Source: Chimonanthus salicifolius (Eukaryota; Streptophyta; Magnoliopsida; Laurales; Calycanthaceae). From it: 64,000 nucleotides of DNA. This document shows, piece by piece, positions 36,201 to 49,600 of the stretch (positions within the stretch are counted from its first letter, which is position 1; each line of letters opens with the position of its first letter). The position numbers were made by a program, and so were the translations under genes. A model generated the notes under the pieces. The model saw only the letters and a list, made by a program, of their open reading frames with translations. It made no database searches and was not told the DNA's origin. Location: assembly GCA_013350335.1 (NCBI GenBank), contig CM023537.1:9229438-9293437 (forward strand). Reading direction: 5' to 3'.

Positions 36201-39200
36201 AAATGGTGATTTTAATTGCTCTTATACCCTAGACGCCCCACTTTCAGCAAATTGTTTTATTGAGAATCCACTAAGGGAGGGACTGTTGCCATCACTTGGT
36301 GAAAATGGTTAGTTTGAGTTCTTCATCACTGCAAGTTTAATCAATGCCTTATCATCAAAGATCCTCATGTTGTTCTCTAGTAAAACAAACCATGCAATGG
36401 CCTAAGGTATCATTTTCCAAACAACTTGGCTTTTCTCTGGGCAGAGATCAGAACTCCATCCTATAATGAAAGCCCGGAAGAAGGGATGAAGGGCCCAATG
36501 GATAGAGAAAATGGAGATGAAGAATGACCAATGGGCAAATAGGGAACATGTTAGGACTGGGGGGGAATAAGTGGTCGACTGATTTGTCATTGTTCTGACA
36601 TTGTCATATCATCAAAGCCATTTATCCCATCTCTCTGTGGTTGCCATTTACAATGGGATTTAGCAATTTGTACCATTTATCTCCTCTTTGAGGTTGACAC
36701 TCGCAATTGGATTTCGCAAATTGTTTCGTATGGGCTAACTGCCCATGTGATGCCCATATACAGTTAAATTGTCCGGGTTGAATTCCAATAATTAAACCAT
36801 TAGGGGGACTTTTTAATTAAAAAAAGGAAAAATAAAAATGTTGGAGGCCTTTTGATTGATTGTTGGATGATTGTTCATCTTCTTAATACTAGTTTCTATT
36901 TAGATCATGGTTGGATGGAAGCTGACGATTGAGTTTGATTCATCCAATGTTTATGTATTCTACACTTCAGCATGCATATTCATGTGTTTTCTTATTGCTT
37001 GCTTATACATTGGATCTGAATGCAGAACCTATGTACTTCATGTTTATGCAGTGTATACGAGTGGAACATTGTGAAAGAGTGCAAGTGATCACAGCTGCAA
37101 AGCGCATTTGTATTGCCAATTGTCGTGAATGTGTGTTTTTCTTGGGGGTCAATCAACGACCACTTATTGTTGGGGATAACCATAAACTTGAGGTAAAATT
37201 TTTCGTACTGACAAGAATAGTTTAAAAATTCATTCAGGTTAGACTCAACTTCTGGAGTCAACAGGATGAGTTAAGAGACTCAGCTGAGGTGTAGTTGAAA
37301 AACTTGACTCAATTCATTTTTAGTCAATTATTTGTGTTGAGATTTTAAATGATGCTTACCACACACCAGTGTAAACTACACATGCTTAATTCTTAATGTT
37401 TAGGGCATCTTGGTGGATGGCTGTTGAAAAACCTGCTGAATCCTGAAACCTTGATGGGAAGTAAAAAATTCGGCAACATGGATCTAGATCTTATGTTTTA
37501 GTTCACTGATCTCCAAATCGAATGAAAATGAACATGTCTTGTAAAAGTTGGGAGGATCAGCTCACTTTTCTCTAATTAACTGGCCAAAAATTTCTCCTAA
37601 AAAAATCTTGTGAAAAAAATGGCCAATTCTAATCTGCAATCTGTAATTCTATTTTAGACCTTTATCATCTTTTTAATCCTTTTACTGAATATGGTACTTA
37701 TCTCTGTACCCATTTTTTATTGTGCAACTTCATTTGGTTGAGCAGTGAGATACCCTTCAGATATGTGGTTCTACATTTGTAGAAAAAACTTACATTATCT
37801 TTGAAAGATAAATAACAAAGAACTGGTGATATCTTTTCTCTTCTTTTCTTGCATTTTTAGATGTATTCTTAGAGAATGCAAGATGTATCAGTTTCGGGAG
37901 TTTTTACTTCTTGTAGGTCTTCTGTTGATGTTTTATCAAGCCACTGTCTTATTCTGGTTCTTGGAAGAATAAGTCTGCATAATAATTGTGTTATCAGTTT
38001 AGGTTTTGAGAAAACTAAAATGTGGATACTGTATGAGCACACCTTTCCTATGCTAAGGTCCTTTTGGAAACAGATATGCTCATATGCCTGTCCCATGGAT
38101 GTTTCGGGGAAGGGAAGAATCTGTCCCATCCCACAAATTAAAGATGAATCCATTAGGTGAGCGGGCACAAGGAAGTGACCAAGATGGGAATTGAATGCAT
38201 TCTAATTCTGTGCAGTGGACAGTCATCTCATTCCCATGCAACACTTGATCTGAAGTTCAAAATGACACCTTAGCTTTGGTTAGGCCGGAAGTTGCTCTTA
38301 ATTTATCATGCATGTTTTACCCTTGCAAAAGAAGAAGAGGGCAATCCCATTTCCAATGTGTTAGAATAAAAATGTGAACTAATGGATTTTTTTTTCCATC
38401 AGGTGGCACCATACAATACATTTTATTCACAGTTAGAGGACCACATGATCCAAGTTGGTGTTGATGCAACTATCAACAGATGGGACGAACTGCTTGTGCT
38501 GGGAATGGTTGATCCACATGATTCGTTATCTCATCCGGCTGGTGTCTCTGATGTTCAAGCTGAATCTGCCACATGCCTCAATCCTGATCAATTCACAAGT
38601 TTCTTGGTATGTGGTGGAAATATTTCTGTCATACTATTTCGTTGCAATATCTGGAGTTATTATTTCTCTTCTTCCCGTTTGTTTCAACCATTCTCTAGAG
38701 ATAATTTAAAGTGTTGTGTTTTGAATTCTACTTAAACCTGAATAGAATATATTAGTGTCTCAATTTTCAAGACATGAATCTCTTTAGTTTTTATGGAGTT
38801 GATAGTTCACTGCTATTGGTGCTCTGCAGATTCCTAATTTGTGTGATTCACCTGAGTCGACAAAGCATAACCCATTTCAATTGCCTGAGATGTATACAGT
38901 GTCGCAGAGGAAAAAGGTATATGGACTAAATCATACATATTGTATTGACTAAAATACATAGGTTATGGATGCATATTCTAGGGTTGCTTTGCGCTTTCTT
39001 AGTGATCATTATGTATTGTTCTTAAGTTATTTCGGTAATAGCCACCAATTATGAACATTTCATGTTTGATACATACTTTGGTGCCTCTTGCTAGTACCCT
39101 GCAATTGGGGGTTTTTTCTCTTTTTTCTTCCTCCCCTTTCCCCTGAGAGGTAACAACAGAAATTTTATTGAGAGAATAACAGAAATTTTATTTAAAGTTC

Positions 39201-40698
39201 CCTCTAGCTTCGTGCTTGGTGTTCTCATTGTTTCTTTTCCAGAATGAAGTTCTAAAAGATATCAAGCAAGAGTTGACAGATGTGCAACTTGAGGAGAATC
39301 GGAAACGAGAATTAGCCTGTGCCCTTCACGTACACTTCAAAGATTGGCTATATTGTAAGGCTCATGTCTTTCCTGTTTTGGGTACTTAGAATGTTTATTA
39401 TCCTGGCAATTCATGCAATTATTAAGAACTCATTCCATCCATTTACCTATCATGACTACCTTTTTTTTTCAAAAACAAAAACTATATTATGAGTGGACCT
39501 AGATATTTTGTTTGATAAATGACGAAATGTTGAAAAGAAAAGAAAAGTAATAAATTTCACTAGCACTAGAGATTGTGTAGTGTAAGAATATATAACCATG
39601 ATGATCCTTTAATCAGCTTTTTTTATTTATTTATTTAAATGATGATTCTTTAATTAGCTTTTTTTTTTTTTTTTTCAGTCAGCATTGTCAGCTCCCTTTT
39701 CATGAAACTTCTTTTTGTAGGAAAATACAGTCTATAAATAACTCAAAAGAAGCTTTGGCTCGTCAATAATTGATTCTTGTGTCTCAGGTCTCAAACACCA
39801 CATTGATAGAGATTCAATGAAGTGTCTTCCATGCTAGATTTCTTTTGGTTAAAATGGGTTAAGTTATAGATAAAATCCAGATATACCTGGCTAAGAGAAG
39901 ACTTCAAAGAAAAATTGTCTAGACTGTTTTTTTCTTTCTTTAATAACTAGGGGAAAGTTTAATAATGTATGATATCAGGAAGGGGGTGTCCTGAGTTCGA
40001 TTCTCACTCCATTCCAAACGGCCGCTTCCTGTAGAATTACCTGGTGTGTGTGGGTAGGGAGGCTTACACATGCCTCGAGGATTAGTCGGGTGTTCTAAGA
40101 GGCCTCGACACCTTGGTTATAAAAAAATTTCTTTGATATAACTATATAACCATATGATACTATTTTCTTTGAACAGCTATTGTCATAGTTATTTTCCTTT
40201 AGGTCAATAATGAAGAAAGTTCATTTAAGATAAAAAAATACCATGTTGCTAAAGAATATTATTCAAAATAAGGGAATTTGAATGTACAAATGTGAGTATT
40301 CTACTCGTGGAACATTGAGCAGACATGTCAGACCTGTTGAAGAAATTGATTTTTTATAAGGTTTGAGTGAAAAGTGGAACTTAGAATTTGGCTGTAGATG
40401 ATGGGATAATGGCTTTCATGATGAAGATTTGATGCTTTATTTTATGAACTTCTTGGATGTATTCAATATGGGACTAAACTAGTTTAGTTGAAAATTATTT
40501 CTATTGGAAATGCATTGATTTTACCAACTTAAAAAAAAATCATTTATTTCACTGAAATGTGTTAACATTTGCATGTGCCCTTGTGTCTTAAGGTTGACAA
40601 TTGTTTTATGGAAATAACAAATTTGGAATACTTAACTATTGTGTAATGTGACAGCTTCTGGGAATATCCGTCAGCTCTACTGTCAGCAAGGTGACTGA
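30250..40698 (+). CDS. TBCCD1: TBCC domain-containing protein 1 (C-CAP/cofactor C-like)
   Basis: Nine exons: 30250-30720, 32141-32281, 32373-32795, 35013-35117, 37052-37192, 38403-38606, 38830-38916, 39243-39354 and 40655-40698. All have GT-AG borders and join in frame into 575 residues, close to the size of plant TBCCD1. The N-terminus has an acidic run (residues 14-26). Exons 1-3 form the conserved N-terminal region. Exons 4-6 (about residues 346-495) form the parallel beta-helix TBCC/C-CAP domain, with Cys/Ala-spaced turns such as VEHCERVQVITAAKRICIAN. The C-terminus is charged and probably helical. The TBCC family activates GTP hydrolysis by tubulin- or Arl-type partners through an arginine finger. 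TBCCD1 members are reported to lack it, and I see no QxR motif here, so a scaffold role is more likely. The animal protein acts at centrosome and Golgi; the plant role is not established. Most introns have phase 0. Intron 4 contains a LINE fragment. Confidence 0.92.
35640..36600 (-). pseudogene. LINE 3' region with RNase H-like domain, in TBCCD1 intron 4
   Basis: The minus strand translates to a plant LINE C-terminal RNase H-like segment: VVKFNVDEEARGKPSLAGIG then a DHNGKMGLQFSD stretch and SNEVELLAIKK. Upstream residues (IPWAI, LLENNMRIFDDKA) match the zinc-finger/RT tail region. Frameshifts and stops interrupt it. It lies antisense to TBCCD1 and should be removed by splicing. Confidence 0.75.
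39950..40127 (+). mobile_element. SINE family B, best copy, in TBCCD1 intron 8
   Basis: It has the B-box-like GAGTTCGATTCTCACTCC, then TGTAGAATTACCTGGTGTGT, CTTACACATGCCTCGAGGAT, TAGTCGGGTGTTCTAAGAGG and ACACCTTGGTTAT with an A-tail. It is the reference for the other family B calls in this window. Confidence 0.7.
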
Positions 40699-41393
40699 TT
40701 TTGTTATTTTTAACTTTAGATCTACTGATCCACTGTTGATGGGGTTGTAAATTAAGATTTTTTTTTTGGTAATTATTTGTCACCATTTTGTTGCACATCT
40801 CAGCCTTTTGTGCTGAGTACGAAATCATATGTACTGGTAGCGGGACCTGTAATTATTTATATTCACATATTGTTGCTGGAAGAGCTATGTGAATGTCTTG
40901 ACAAATCCTCTTGTTTCACTGTTTCTTGTGAAAATGGAAAGAGGTTTATTGATGTTTTGGAGGTTGGTGTTTTCATCTTACATATTTGGAGAGGTTCTCA
41001 ACTGTACTTTACTGTCATGGATTTACTTTACATTGTTTATGTACTGGGGCATTTAGTTCCATGTTCTAAATTTTTAGGGTTTCACCAAATCACATTGTAT
41101 ATGCTGTTGCAGCATGCAAAATCAAGAAACAAGTGCGGAATTGGATGTTTAGGTCTTGTTTGAGGCAGCTTAGCTGAGCTCAGTTACAAATTCTGGCCAA
41201 ATTTTTTGTTCGAATTTGTCGGCCGGCCTGAATCCAAGCTGAAAAATACATGTAAAATTAATATTGGTCAATTTGACCAATGGTTGATTTTTGTTGATTT
41301 TAACAATTTGACCAATGGTCAATTTAAAATTTTGGTCGACTAGGGACTGAAAAATTAATTCCGACCGGGATTCATGAGGGGCCGAGATCAGTG
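40699..41393. other. TBCCD1 3' flank
   Basis: It should hold the TBCCD1 3' UTR and polyadenylation site. A 128-codon open frame (40777-41163, +) follows the stop codon but has no recognisable domain and is probably chance. From about 41200, repeated TGACCAATGG / TTGGTCAATT motifs suggest transposon sequence. Confidence 0.4.
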
Positions 41394-42255
41394 TAGATTT
41401 TGAAAGTCATGATTTTTAAGGATCTAAAAATTAATAGTAAAAATAGGGGCAAATTTACATAGATTTCAATCAAAAGGTGAGGATAATGGTCATTAATTGA
41501 ATTTATAAAATCTGTGTACCAAACTGTTGGTCTTTATATTGCTTGTGTCATAAGATAACACTTTACACATGCTCAATCAATATGATTTTATACACATACT
41601 ATCATCCATAAATTGTGTATAACTCAGACGAGTCACATAAAATTAATCACTGTCATATATAAAGATTAAATTATTTATTTGTTAGAGAAATGATTGCTAA
41701 CTCTGCTTGAAATTTCAATGCATATTGAAAGACTACTTTACGTGTACATGCATGTGAAACGGATGTGTACAAGTACCTGGCAGTTGGCACGAATCATATG
41801 AATTTTCCAATTTATTCTCTGAATATTTGGTACAATTTTTCAAACATGTGGTAGTGGGTCCCATTTTTGGGTTGTAGATTTAGTGATCACTTTTTTTAAA
41901 AAAAAAAAAACTGTGCTAAACTTGGCCATATCAATGCTTAGGCTAAGTCTAATACTGGCCCAAATATTTCATATATTTTGAAATTAAATTTGATGAGCTA
42001 AAAATGGACTAAATTTCATTTGAAAATTCAAATTTTAGTCACTTGATTTTAATAGTCAAAATCACCTTCTTTCCTTGATTTTTTTGAAGGACATCAAATG
42101 ACTTTGACTATTAAGATCAAATGATTATAAGTTGAATTTTGCATTAAAGTTTTGTAGACATATAGCTTATTGGGTCTATTTTCTTCTATATAGTAATTTT
42201 TTTGATGAAATCAATGAAAATTATGAAAAATAGATAATGGCCCAGGTATTGTAAT
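41394..42255 (+). repeat. Dispersed repeat R2, copy 1
   Basis: It shares several blocks in the same order with 55645-56190: GTCATGATTTTTAAGGATCT / GCTATGATTCTCAAGGGTCT, ATAGATTTCAATC / ATGAATTTCAATC, TTGAAGGACATC / TTCAAGGACATCC, and the GACTATTAAGA / CACTATTAAGA region. No coding sequence was recognised. Confidence 0.5.
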
Positions 42256-42849
42256 CTTGATACTAATCATGTTTATTCTAATTTATGCTTTTCTTAGGCT
42301 TGGGCTTTCTGTTAGGCTCACGCTTGAACTTTCATTTTACAAAAGGCCCAGGTATTGCATCAAGCCCGACCGGTCCTGATTTATTGGAACAGAAAATTTC
42401 TTGCAATCACACAAGTTCGGATATGAGCTGTCTATGATAATGAGAGCCTTGTTATTGTTAGGGTTTGCATCACAGTACTTAAAAAATGAGAACCTTCCTT
42501 TCATTCAATGTATTAGGTGACCTCCACAATCATAACACATGTCCCTTTGGTAAAATATAAAAGGCTAATGCAAGGGCCATTTTGAAGGTAGATTACTTAA
42601 TGAACCTTCCTCTTCGCTCTAAAAATGGACCATGAGCTTCAAAAGAAAAGGAAATGGGTATTAAAGTTGAATGACTTAATGAGAGATAACAAGGAAATCT
42701 AAACAATTTGGCTGCTTAGGAGGTGGAGTAGGATTAAATGGGTGAAGTTTAGGCCAAGCTTGGCAATGACTAAGCCCTATAACATTGGGCTTGTCTTGCT
42801 GGCCTTTCATCTTCTTTCTAATGAGTTAGGCTAGTGAGACACTACAAGC
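42256..42849. other. Intergenic repeat-like DNA
   Basis: No gene seen. It bridges repeats R2 and R1 and is probably transposon-derived. Confidence 0.3.
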
Positions 42850-43150
42850 GAGACCCTCTAATGAGACATGCCATCAAATGGATTACAGATCCCACATAAC
42901 TGAATTCATTTGATAGGTGATTACATACATATAAAGTATAGAAAGTTTTACTATTAATTGATAATCCAAGCCACATAACTTTAGCCTTTAAATTTCGATG
43001 AGTATATCTCATTGGTTTCAAAGGATAGGATAATTAAATGGAGGTAAAATTTCATACACAATCTATTCACATGGTCCTCTTTATATCACGCCTAACCATG
43101 TGGGTCCTAGAATCAATTTGATAGAAATTCTCGTTAAGAGTGTCTCGATA
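42850..43150 (+). repeat. Dispersed repeat R1, copy 2
   Basis: Counterpart of 4925-5255, in the same orientation. This copy is less decayed; the similarity fades beyond about 43150. Confidence 0.5.
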
Positions 43151-43630
43151 AAGAATGTCTCCATGGAAGGGATAAAGTATACAAAACAACATGGAAGAAG
43201 ATCCACGGGACGGACACTGCATTCCATATTACTCTGGTTAAAACCTCTAAATCCCTTCTTTAATAAAGGAATTGTCCACGGGTTTCCTACCAAGGTTTTC
43301 TGTTATAAATAAACAAATCATGAATTCAAAGAAAGCAAAAGAATATGAGATGCCCAAAGGTTCCTCCTCCAATAGTTAAATCTTATCCCATGATATCACA
43401 GATGTTTGCTGAATAATAGAAAATTTCGTGTACATCCAAATATCCAATAGTAGAACATCTTAATGCACTTTCGCTGTTTGATTTTTAAGAAAGAAGCATT
43501 TAATTGGTTTGCTACCCTAACAAAGCCCTGAAAGGCTGAAAGATGTACTAAATGGGAGAAGCCCTCTAAATAATAATATTATTTGTTATCTTTTATTACA
43601 CCAATATCAGTTTAGGCTTATTAAATTTGG

Positions 43631-46600
43631 CTAGAACTTTCTCACAGGAACCTGTGCTCCCTGCTGCTTGCTGGATTCAAGCATGGCTTCTAAAATGGCA
43701 ATATCTCTAGCACCTTCGATGTATGAACTGCGAGGTTCAGCTTCAATGTCAACTCCACCCTGCTAAGGCAACAAAATCTTGGTGTTCACAACTTGAAATA
43801 AAATTTTACAGAGATTACTGAAATATTTCATTAAATGAGATGAACACACAGTGGGGGTGAGCAGGAAGGGAAAGGTTCCGGTGGGAGAGGTGGGTGGGAA
43901 AGGGAGAGAGAGTGAAGGAGGGTTGGAAATAGTGCCCCCAAAGGTCAAGAAAATTCCCTTCATACATGGGGTGGTTTAACTTCCACTTGATTTGAGAACA
44001 CCTCAAATGATAATGTGTGTCTTTCTACAGGAAAACTAAGTCCTTTCCTTCTTGATTTCCTTTACACTCCATACAATGAAGAGAATAGAAAGGTAGGAGA
44101 GGTAGGCCTAACTTCTCTAGTAACTAGTAAGTCTAGCTATTAGAGTGATAAATTGTAACCAAAGGTACCATATATCTAACATCATACCTTCTTATTCATG
44201 ACTTACTAGAGCAATTAGAATTATTAACATTTAGAATCATCTCATGAGAATTTGTTGGGTGAACCTTCACCAAATTAATGGAACTGTTTTGGATCTCTCA
44301 AATACCAAATTTAACCCCATACAAGCTTTCTATGTATATGATTTTAAACAACTGAACAACCAACCAAAGTTGTGAATTCCCTTCATCCCACCAACCATCC
44401 ATTCATGAACTCATGTTGGCCCCCCAAATAAAGAGTTCTGGCTCTGCCCCTGTGAAAGGCTCAGCCATTCAAAAATTTTATGGACAACTGGATCACCATT
44501 CATATGTGCTGTTTTAATGAGCCCTACAGAGTAGCACCTAAGAACTAATATTGTAAAAACCAACACCACCATCCAGATCTGGAATCAAAGTAACCCACAG
44601 CCTAGCTGAAAGTTACCTCCTTTATGATGATGTCATATTAGGTCCTTTTGCCACAAAGACCACTTAAAGGTTGTCTCTCAATTGACTCAAGGAGATCAAC
44701 TCCACAAAAAATGTTTCGATGTGATCCACCTCATTCGACAGACATCGTGGAATCCTGCGCCATGTGGGTTCGTAGAAACCTGATTTTCTACTACTTGCAT
44801 CAAAACCCTTTTGTTGACAATGAATGAGATGTCTCAACAAGTGAGTAAAACCCCCCATGGGAAACGGATTCATTGAAAGAAGAGAGAGGGGTTTCATTTT
44901 CCATCAACTGGAAAATGGCAAACAACCTCTTAATAACAAAAGATACTAATGAAGCAATGATAACAAAACTTGGAGATATTATTTTATTCCTTTCCTCCTG
45001 TACCCTAAACAATACTGCTTCCCTTGGTAAATACTAAATAACACTGTTTTTGGAGAAGCTCTACTATTGGATTAGGTGGGGTGAATTGCTCGATGGGACA
45101 CACATATCAAAATCAACCATCAAATTCTCACAGCATGCAAGTATGGCATAATTAATTGAAAAACCAGCAAATATAAAGTTGGCTACATGATGCATCACCA
45201 CCACCAAATCCATATCTTACATCTACCTCGGATTGGCTTTTTGAATTCTACTTTCCACCCAACCATATTAAAAGTCATGTTCGCCACTCCACAGTTTATG
45301 TGGATATGTCATGTCGGCTTTCTGATCATGTCAAAACCAATTTAAAGTATCACTATTACCTCAAGGCTTGCTTGTGAGATATCATGAACAAAAGATTTTA
45401 ACTCCTCGTGCACTCCAGAAAAAGGGTAGAAGTATGTTTGACAGTGTCCATCAGTTGAATAAAGTGAAACCTGTAATAACACGATAGTCGATTGCATGAA
45501 AAGTCATCTTTCCATTTTAGTGGAAGCCTTTTGAATAAATATTTTGACTTTACCAAGTAGCCATGCTTTCCATCTTTGTTACCACGTTCAATTTGCAGTG
45601 TACCCCTTGAGCCAACAACTCGCCAAAATATCTAGAACCAATGAACATTTAGTAATTAAGTGCAACATAGCAAACATATGGAATGTAGACATCACACAAA
45701 AATCCTAGAAGCAGACATACATTATGCAGGCATAAATACTACATCTAACACACCTTGGGCGATTTTGAGGATACTACCATTACAAACACCCCATGGCAGC
45801 CATTCTCCAGTTGACTAGAAAGACAAAAGGCATCAAGGATGGTCAGTTTCCAAAAGGCCTCCAGAAATAGTCTACTATGGAAACATGACTCTTAAAAACT
45901 CACAAAAGAGCAGATATATTATCTGGTGGTGGCAAAGTTGTATCCACATGAGAGGAAATAGCAGACACCGAAACTACCTCACACCCAACCACCTATTTAA
46001 CACCAACAGAATGGAGGAAGATCAGACTGGAAATCAAGAGCAGTATTTTGTATGTCAAGGAAGCAGCTATATGCATAAATAAGTTCACATGCTCATGTGA
46101 GGATCGAAATTTGTATAGAATAAATAGATTAGAACTCCATTTCAAAATACTAATACAAGTGAAATTATTCTTAGTTTTGGATAGCAAGCTACAGGAATAA
46201 ATGTTTGAAAGGCACCACAACTGGGTTGGCTAGCTCGGTTGAGCCAATTTATGCTGCATTTGGGGCGAAATTTGATGGCTTTCTTTCCTTTCTTCTTCTA
46301 CCTTTTTATTAAGTATATTGGAATGTAGCTGGGCCATGTTTGAGTGTTTTATGATCACCCAAAAAATCTAATTTCTACTAATAGGCCTAACTGCTGGCCC
46401 TCCCATATGACTTTTGCAACAAAGAGGATTCTTAGTCAACAGGTTAAGGGTTTCCATTTATTTTTATTTTTATTATACCCATAGTGTGCATTCACATTGT
46501 GTTGGCCTTCAGGTGGTTATCGTGTAATAGAATTTTCTGTTTACATTTATTACCTACATGTAGAGACATTGGAACATGTGGTTAAAATGTTTAACAACCA

Positions 46601-49600
46601 TACATAGGTAACACAAACCTACAAGTGGTGTTGATACAAAGGAACTCAAGATTTTGTTCTTTATATGGGGTGACAATTTTTAACCCGATCCAACCTGATC
46701 TGAAGAATCAGGGTTTGGGTCAGGTGTTTCTTGTACAAATTTTAAATCAATCCAACCCAACTGAAATAAATCCAACTTGGGTTGAGTAGAGGACTCCAGG
46801 ACCTGCACTTGACCTGATACAAATTACAAACCACCCATATTTGTTTCTGAATTTCCTGGGCCCAATGGCTTTAGTCCATGTACTGATGTACCTCACCCCA
46901 AGCCCAAAGATCCTAGCCTTTGCCCCCATTGCCCATGGCCCAGTGCCCCCACATGAAAGGAAAGCCCTCGCTTTCATTTTCTATTTCATTTTCATTCTTC
47001 TATTTTTTATAAAAAAATCAGGTTTTATTGAGTTGTATTGTGTTGAGGAAAATGAAATCTGGTCGGGACAGGTTGCATCTGGTCAATTTTCCAAAAATTC
47101 AGATTGGGTCAGGAGAAAGAAGTCCATTATAGCCAACACAACCTGATCCAACCCAACCCCTTGTCATCTTATCCCTTTTTTTACACAACTTATAAGCATA
47201 TAATGGTGTCAATAAGCCGATAATATTTGATTTACTAATAGAATTGACCAAGTACAACACTCCTCACATTCACAATGGTTGTAAATATGCAGAGCATTGT
47301 TACAATCTTGTTCTTGGGAAAAAGTCCAAATTTATCCTTTCTTACCATACAATACATGTCTTTAATGCAAGCCCAGCTTCCTCCCACCCCAATCTCCTCT
47401 CTTTCCCTTTTTTTAGTGCCTTCTTAGTTTTACTTTTTTGTACCCAAACAATCTGAAACAGCACTCTCTCATCTTTTCTTCTATTGTGGCAATCTTCACA
47501 CCGTTACTAATGCACTCATTCATGATTCGATATTTTATTCTTACACTGCAAACAAACATTCACATACATCATCTCTATCAATGGTACTTCTATTGTTTTT
47601 TAATCAGTGCCCAACATTCAGCACCATATAACATTGCAAATATAATTGTTCTCTTATTGAAAGGCCCCTTTAATTGATGCAACACTTCTATAAGACAATA
47701 CTCTACTAGCTTACCTATATTTAGCTCACCATACACCCATCCTACTAGGTATATCCTATCATACCCTTTGTACCTAAACTTGTCACAAATTGATACTGGG
47801 TCATTTTCAATTTAATCAATTCACCATCTTTACTCTTAGATCTATTCTAAACTTTGGCCCCACGTTAGATTTTATCATGCATCTGTCACAGTCTGGATAA
47901 AGAACTGTTTTGGGCATCAAATGGGTAGTCAGCCCATGCAAAACAAATTGCCAAAACCAAACATGAGTGCTACTAGTATGTTCAAATTGTGTAAAATAGA
48001 CCAGTCAAAAGATTTGAAAGTTTCTGATAAAATCGTGTTAAAAGACGAAGAGAAACTTCGATACTCACAGTAATGTCATGACATTCTCATATTCGTTTTC
48101 TTTCATGAAATCTAACTAAATTATTGACATTGTCCAAAATATCACCTATATTTGTTACACAAAACTAACTAAATTGTGCAAAAAACATATGAAGGTGAGA
48201 CAACCTTACCATTCTCAATCCAGCTATGAAGTGTACTCCCATATCTAGAATGAAACCGCCCTGCAAAGTAGAAGCCATCTCTAAGCCAGCCTCTTTTCCA
48301 TATTAGTCATACATGAAGACAACTGGGAAAGCAGGGAAACTATTGACAAAGTCCTCAAGAATTACAATAGTCACAAATTTATTTAGTGTACAATGGCTAG
48401 CAGTCACTCAATTTGAAGATTGTAAAATTGAAGATAATCCTAATCATCTAATAAACTCATTGAGCATGTTCAATAAACTGAAAAATGAATCACACATGAT
48501 ATGAATAAAATCTAGACGAGTTTTCAAATGATGAATGCATACAACTCCAGACATTGATATCTCCATAAAATTGGATTAAAACATAAGGGCATTCACCCAT
48601 GCAACAAAAGGGATAGTTGTTAGATCTGTTTCAGAGGCAGTTCTGGTTTGTTCTGCAGTGGACTGTTCTTGATGTTCTGGCCACATTCCAGTTTGGCACT
48701 CTAGAAAATACAAGACAAAAAGTTTACAAAAAAGTAAATATAGTGAAAATCTAAAAAGCACTAAATGTTATTTGCATTCTTCAACACTAATCAAACCCAA
48801 TTTTTTTAAATGATTGTCAAATACCAGTTCCCATGACTTAAAGGGAGCAAACAAAATAAAAGTGCAAAAGTAATAACATAACCATTCATGCATCATTTTG
48901 GAAAAAAAAGGTAGCCAACATTATATTTGAATAAAATCAAACAGAAACCATAAAAAAAATATGTACTTAGGTGTTCCTCAGCATTGAAAGATGAGGTTTA
49001 AGAGTCAATCATCACATTTTCATAAAAAAGGTGAAAAATACTCAAGCACAAAAAATAAAATTGAAAAAAGGGAAAAATTCCATATAATGAAAATCATCTT
49101 CATTCGAAGAAAATATTTTGAAAAAAAATTAAATGATTTCAAGGAGTTTCCCTAAAAATTAATTAAAAACTAAAAATATGTTCCATCAAAGATTGCAACA
49201 AAGACTCTAAATATTTTTTTTCTTTCAACTCGGTGATGGGGAGGCCTCTGTGAATGGGACACAAGAAACAAGCACAAATGCAAAAAAGAGTCGCTCATCC
49301 TGTGAATGGGACGTGATCCAAACTACAGATCACCCACAATATAGCTTTGAAGTGCTTCCACATGGCCAAGCATGCCAAACAAATTATTACGGTGCTGATG
49401 TGGCATTTTCCTAAACTTGTTTGCACTTAGGGGGCTTCCATGAATGGGATAGAAGGGACGAGCATAGACACAATAAAGCAAGATTATTTGATCAATGTAA
49501 CTTTTCCATTGTACTCCATTCAAAAAGCACTTACTAATCGAATGGTGCGATCCGTTTTAGGTGTATATTTTGATATCTTGGAATGGTTAAAGATTTATAT

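Noticed and set aside
40777..41163. 128-codon frame after the TBCCD1 stop
   Set aside because: It lies in the expected 3' UTR, has no domain and has erratic composition. Probably chance.
48576..48761. Possible extra oxidoreductase exon between exons 6 and 7
   Set aside because: The open frame has no similarity to the family. Exons 6 and 7 already join into conserved sequence.
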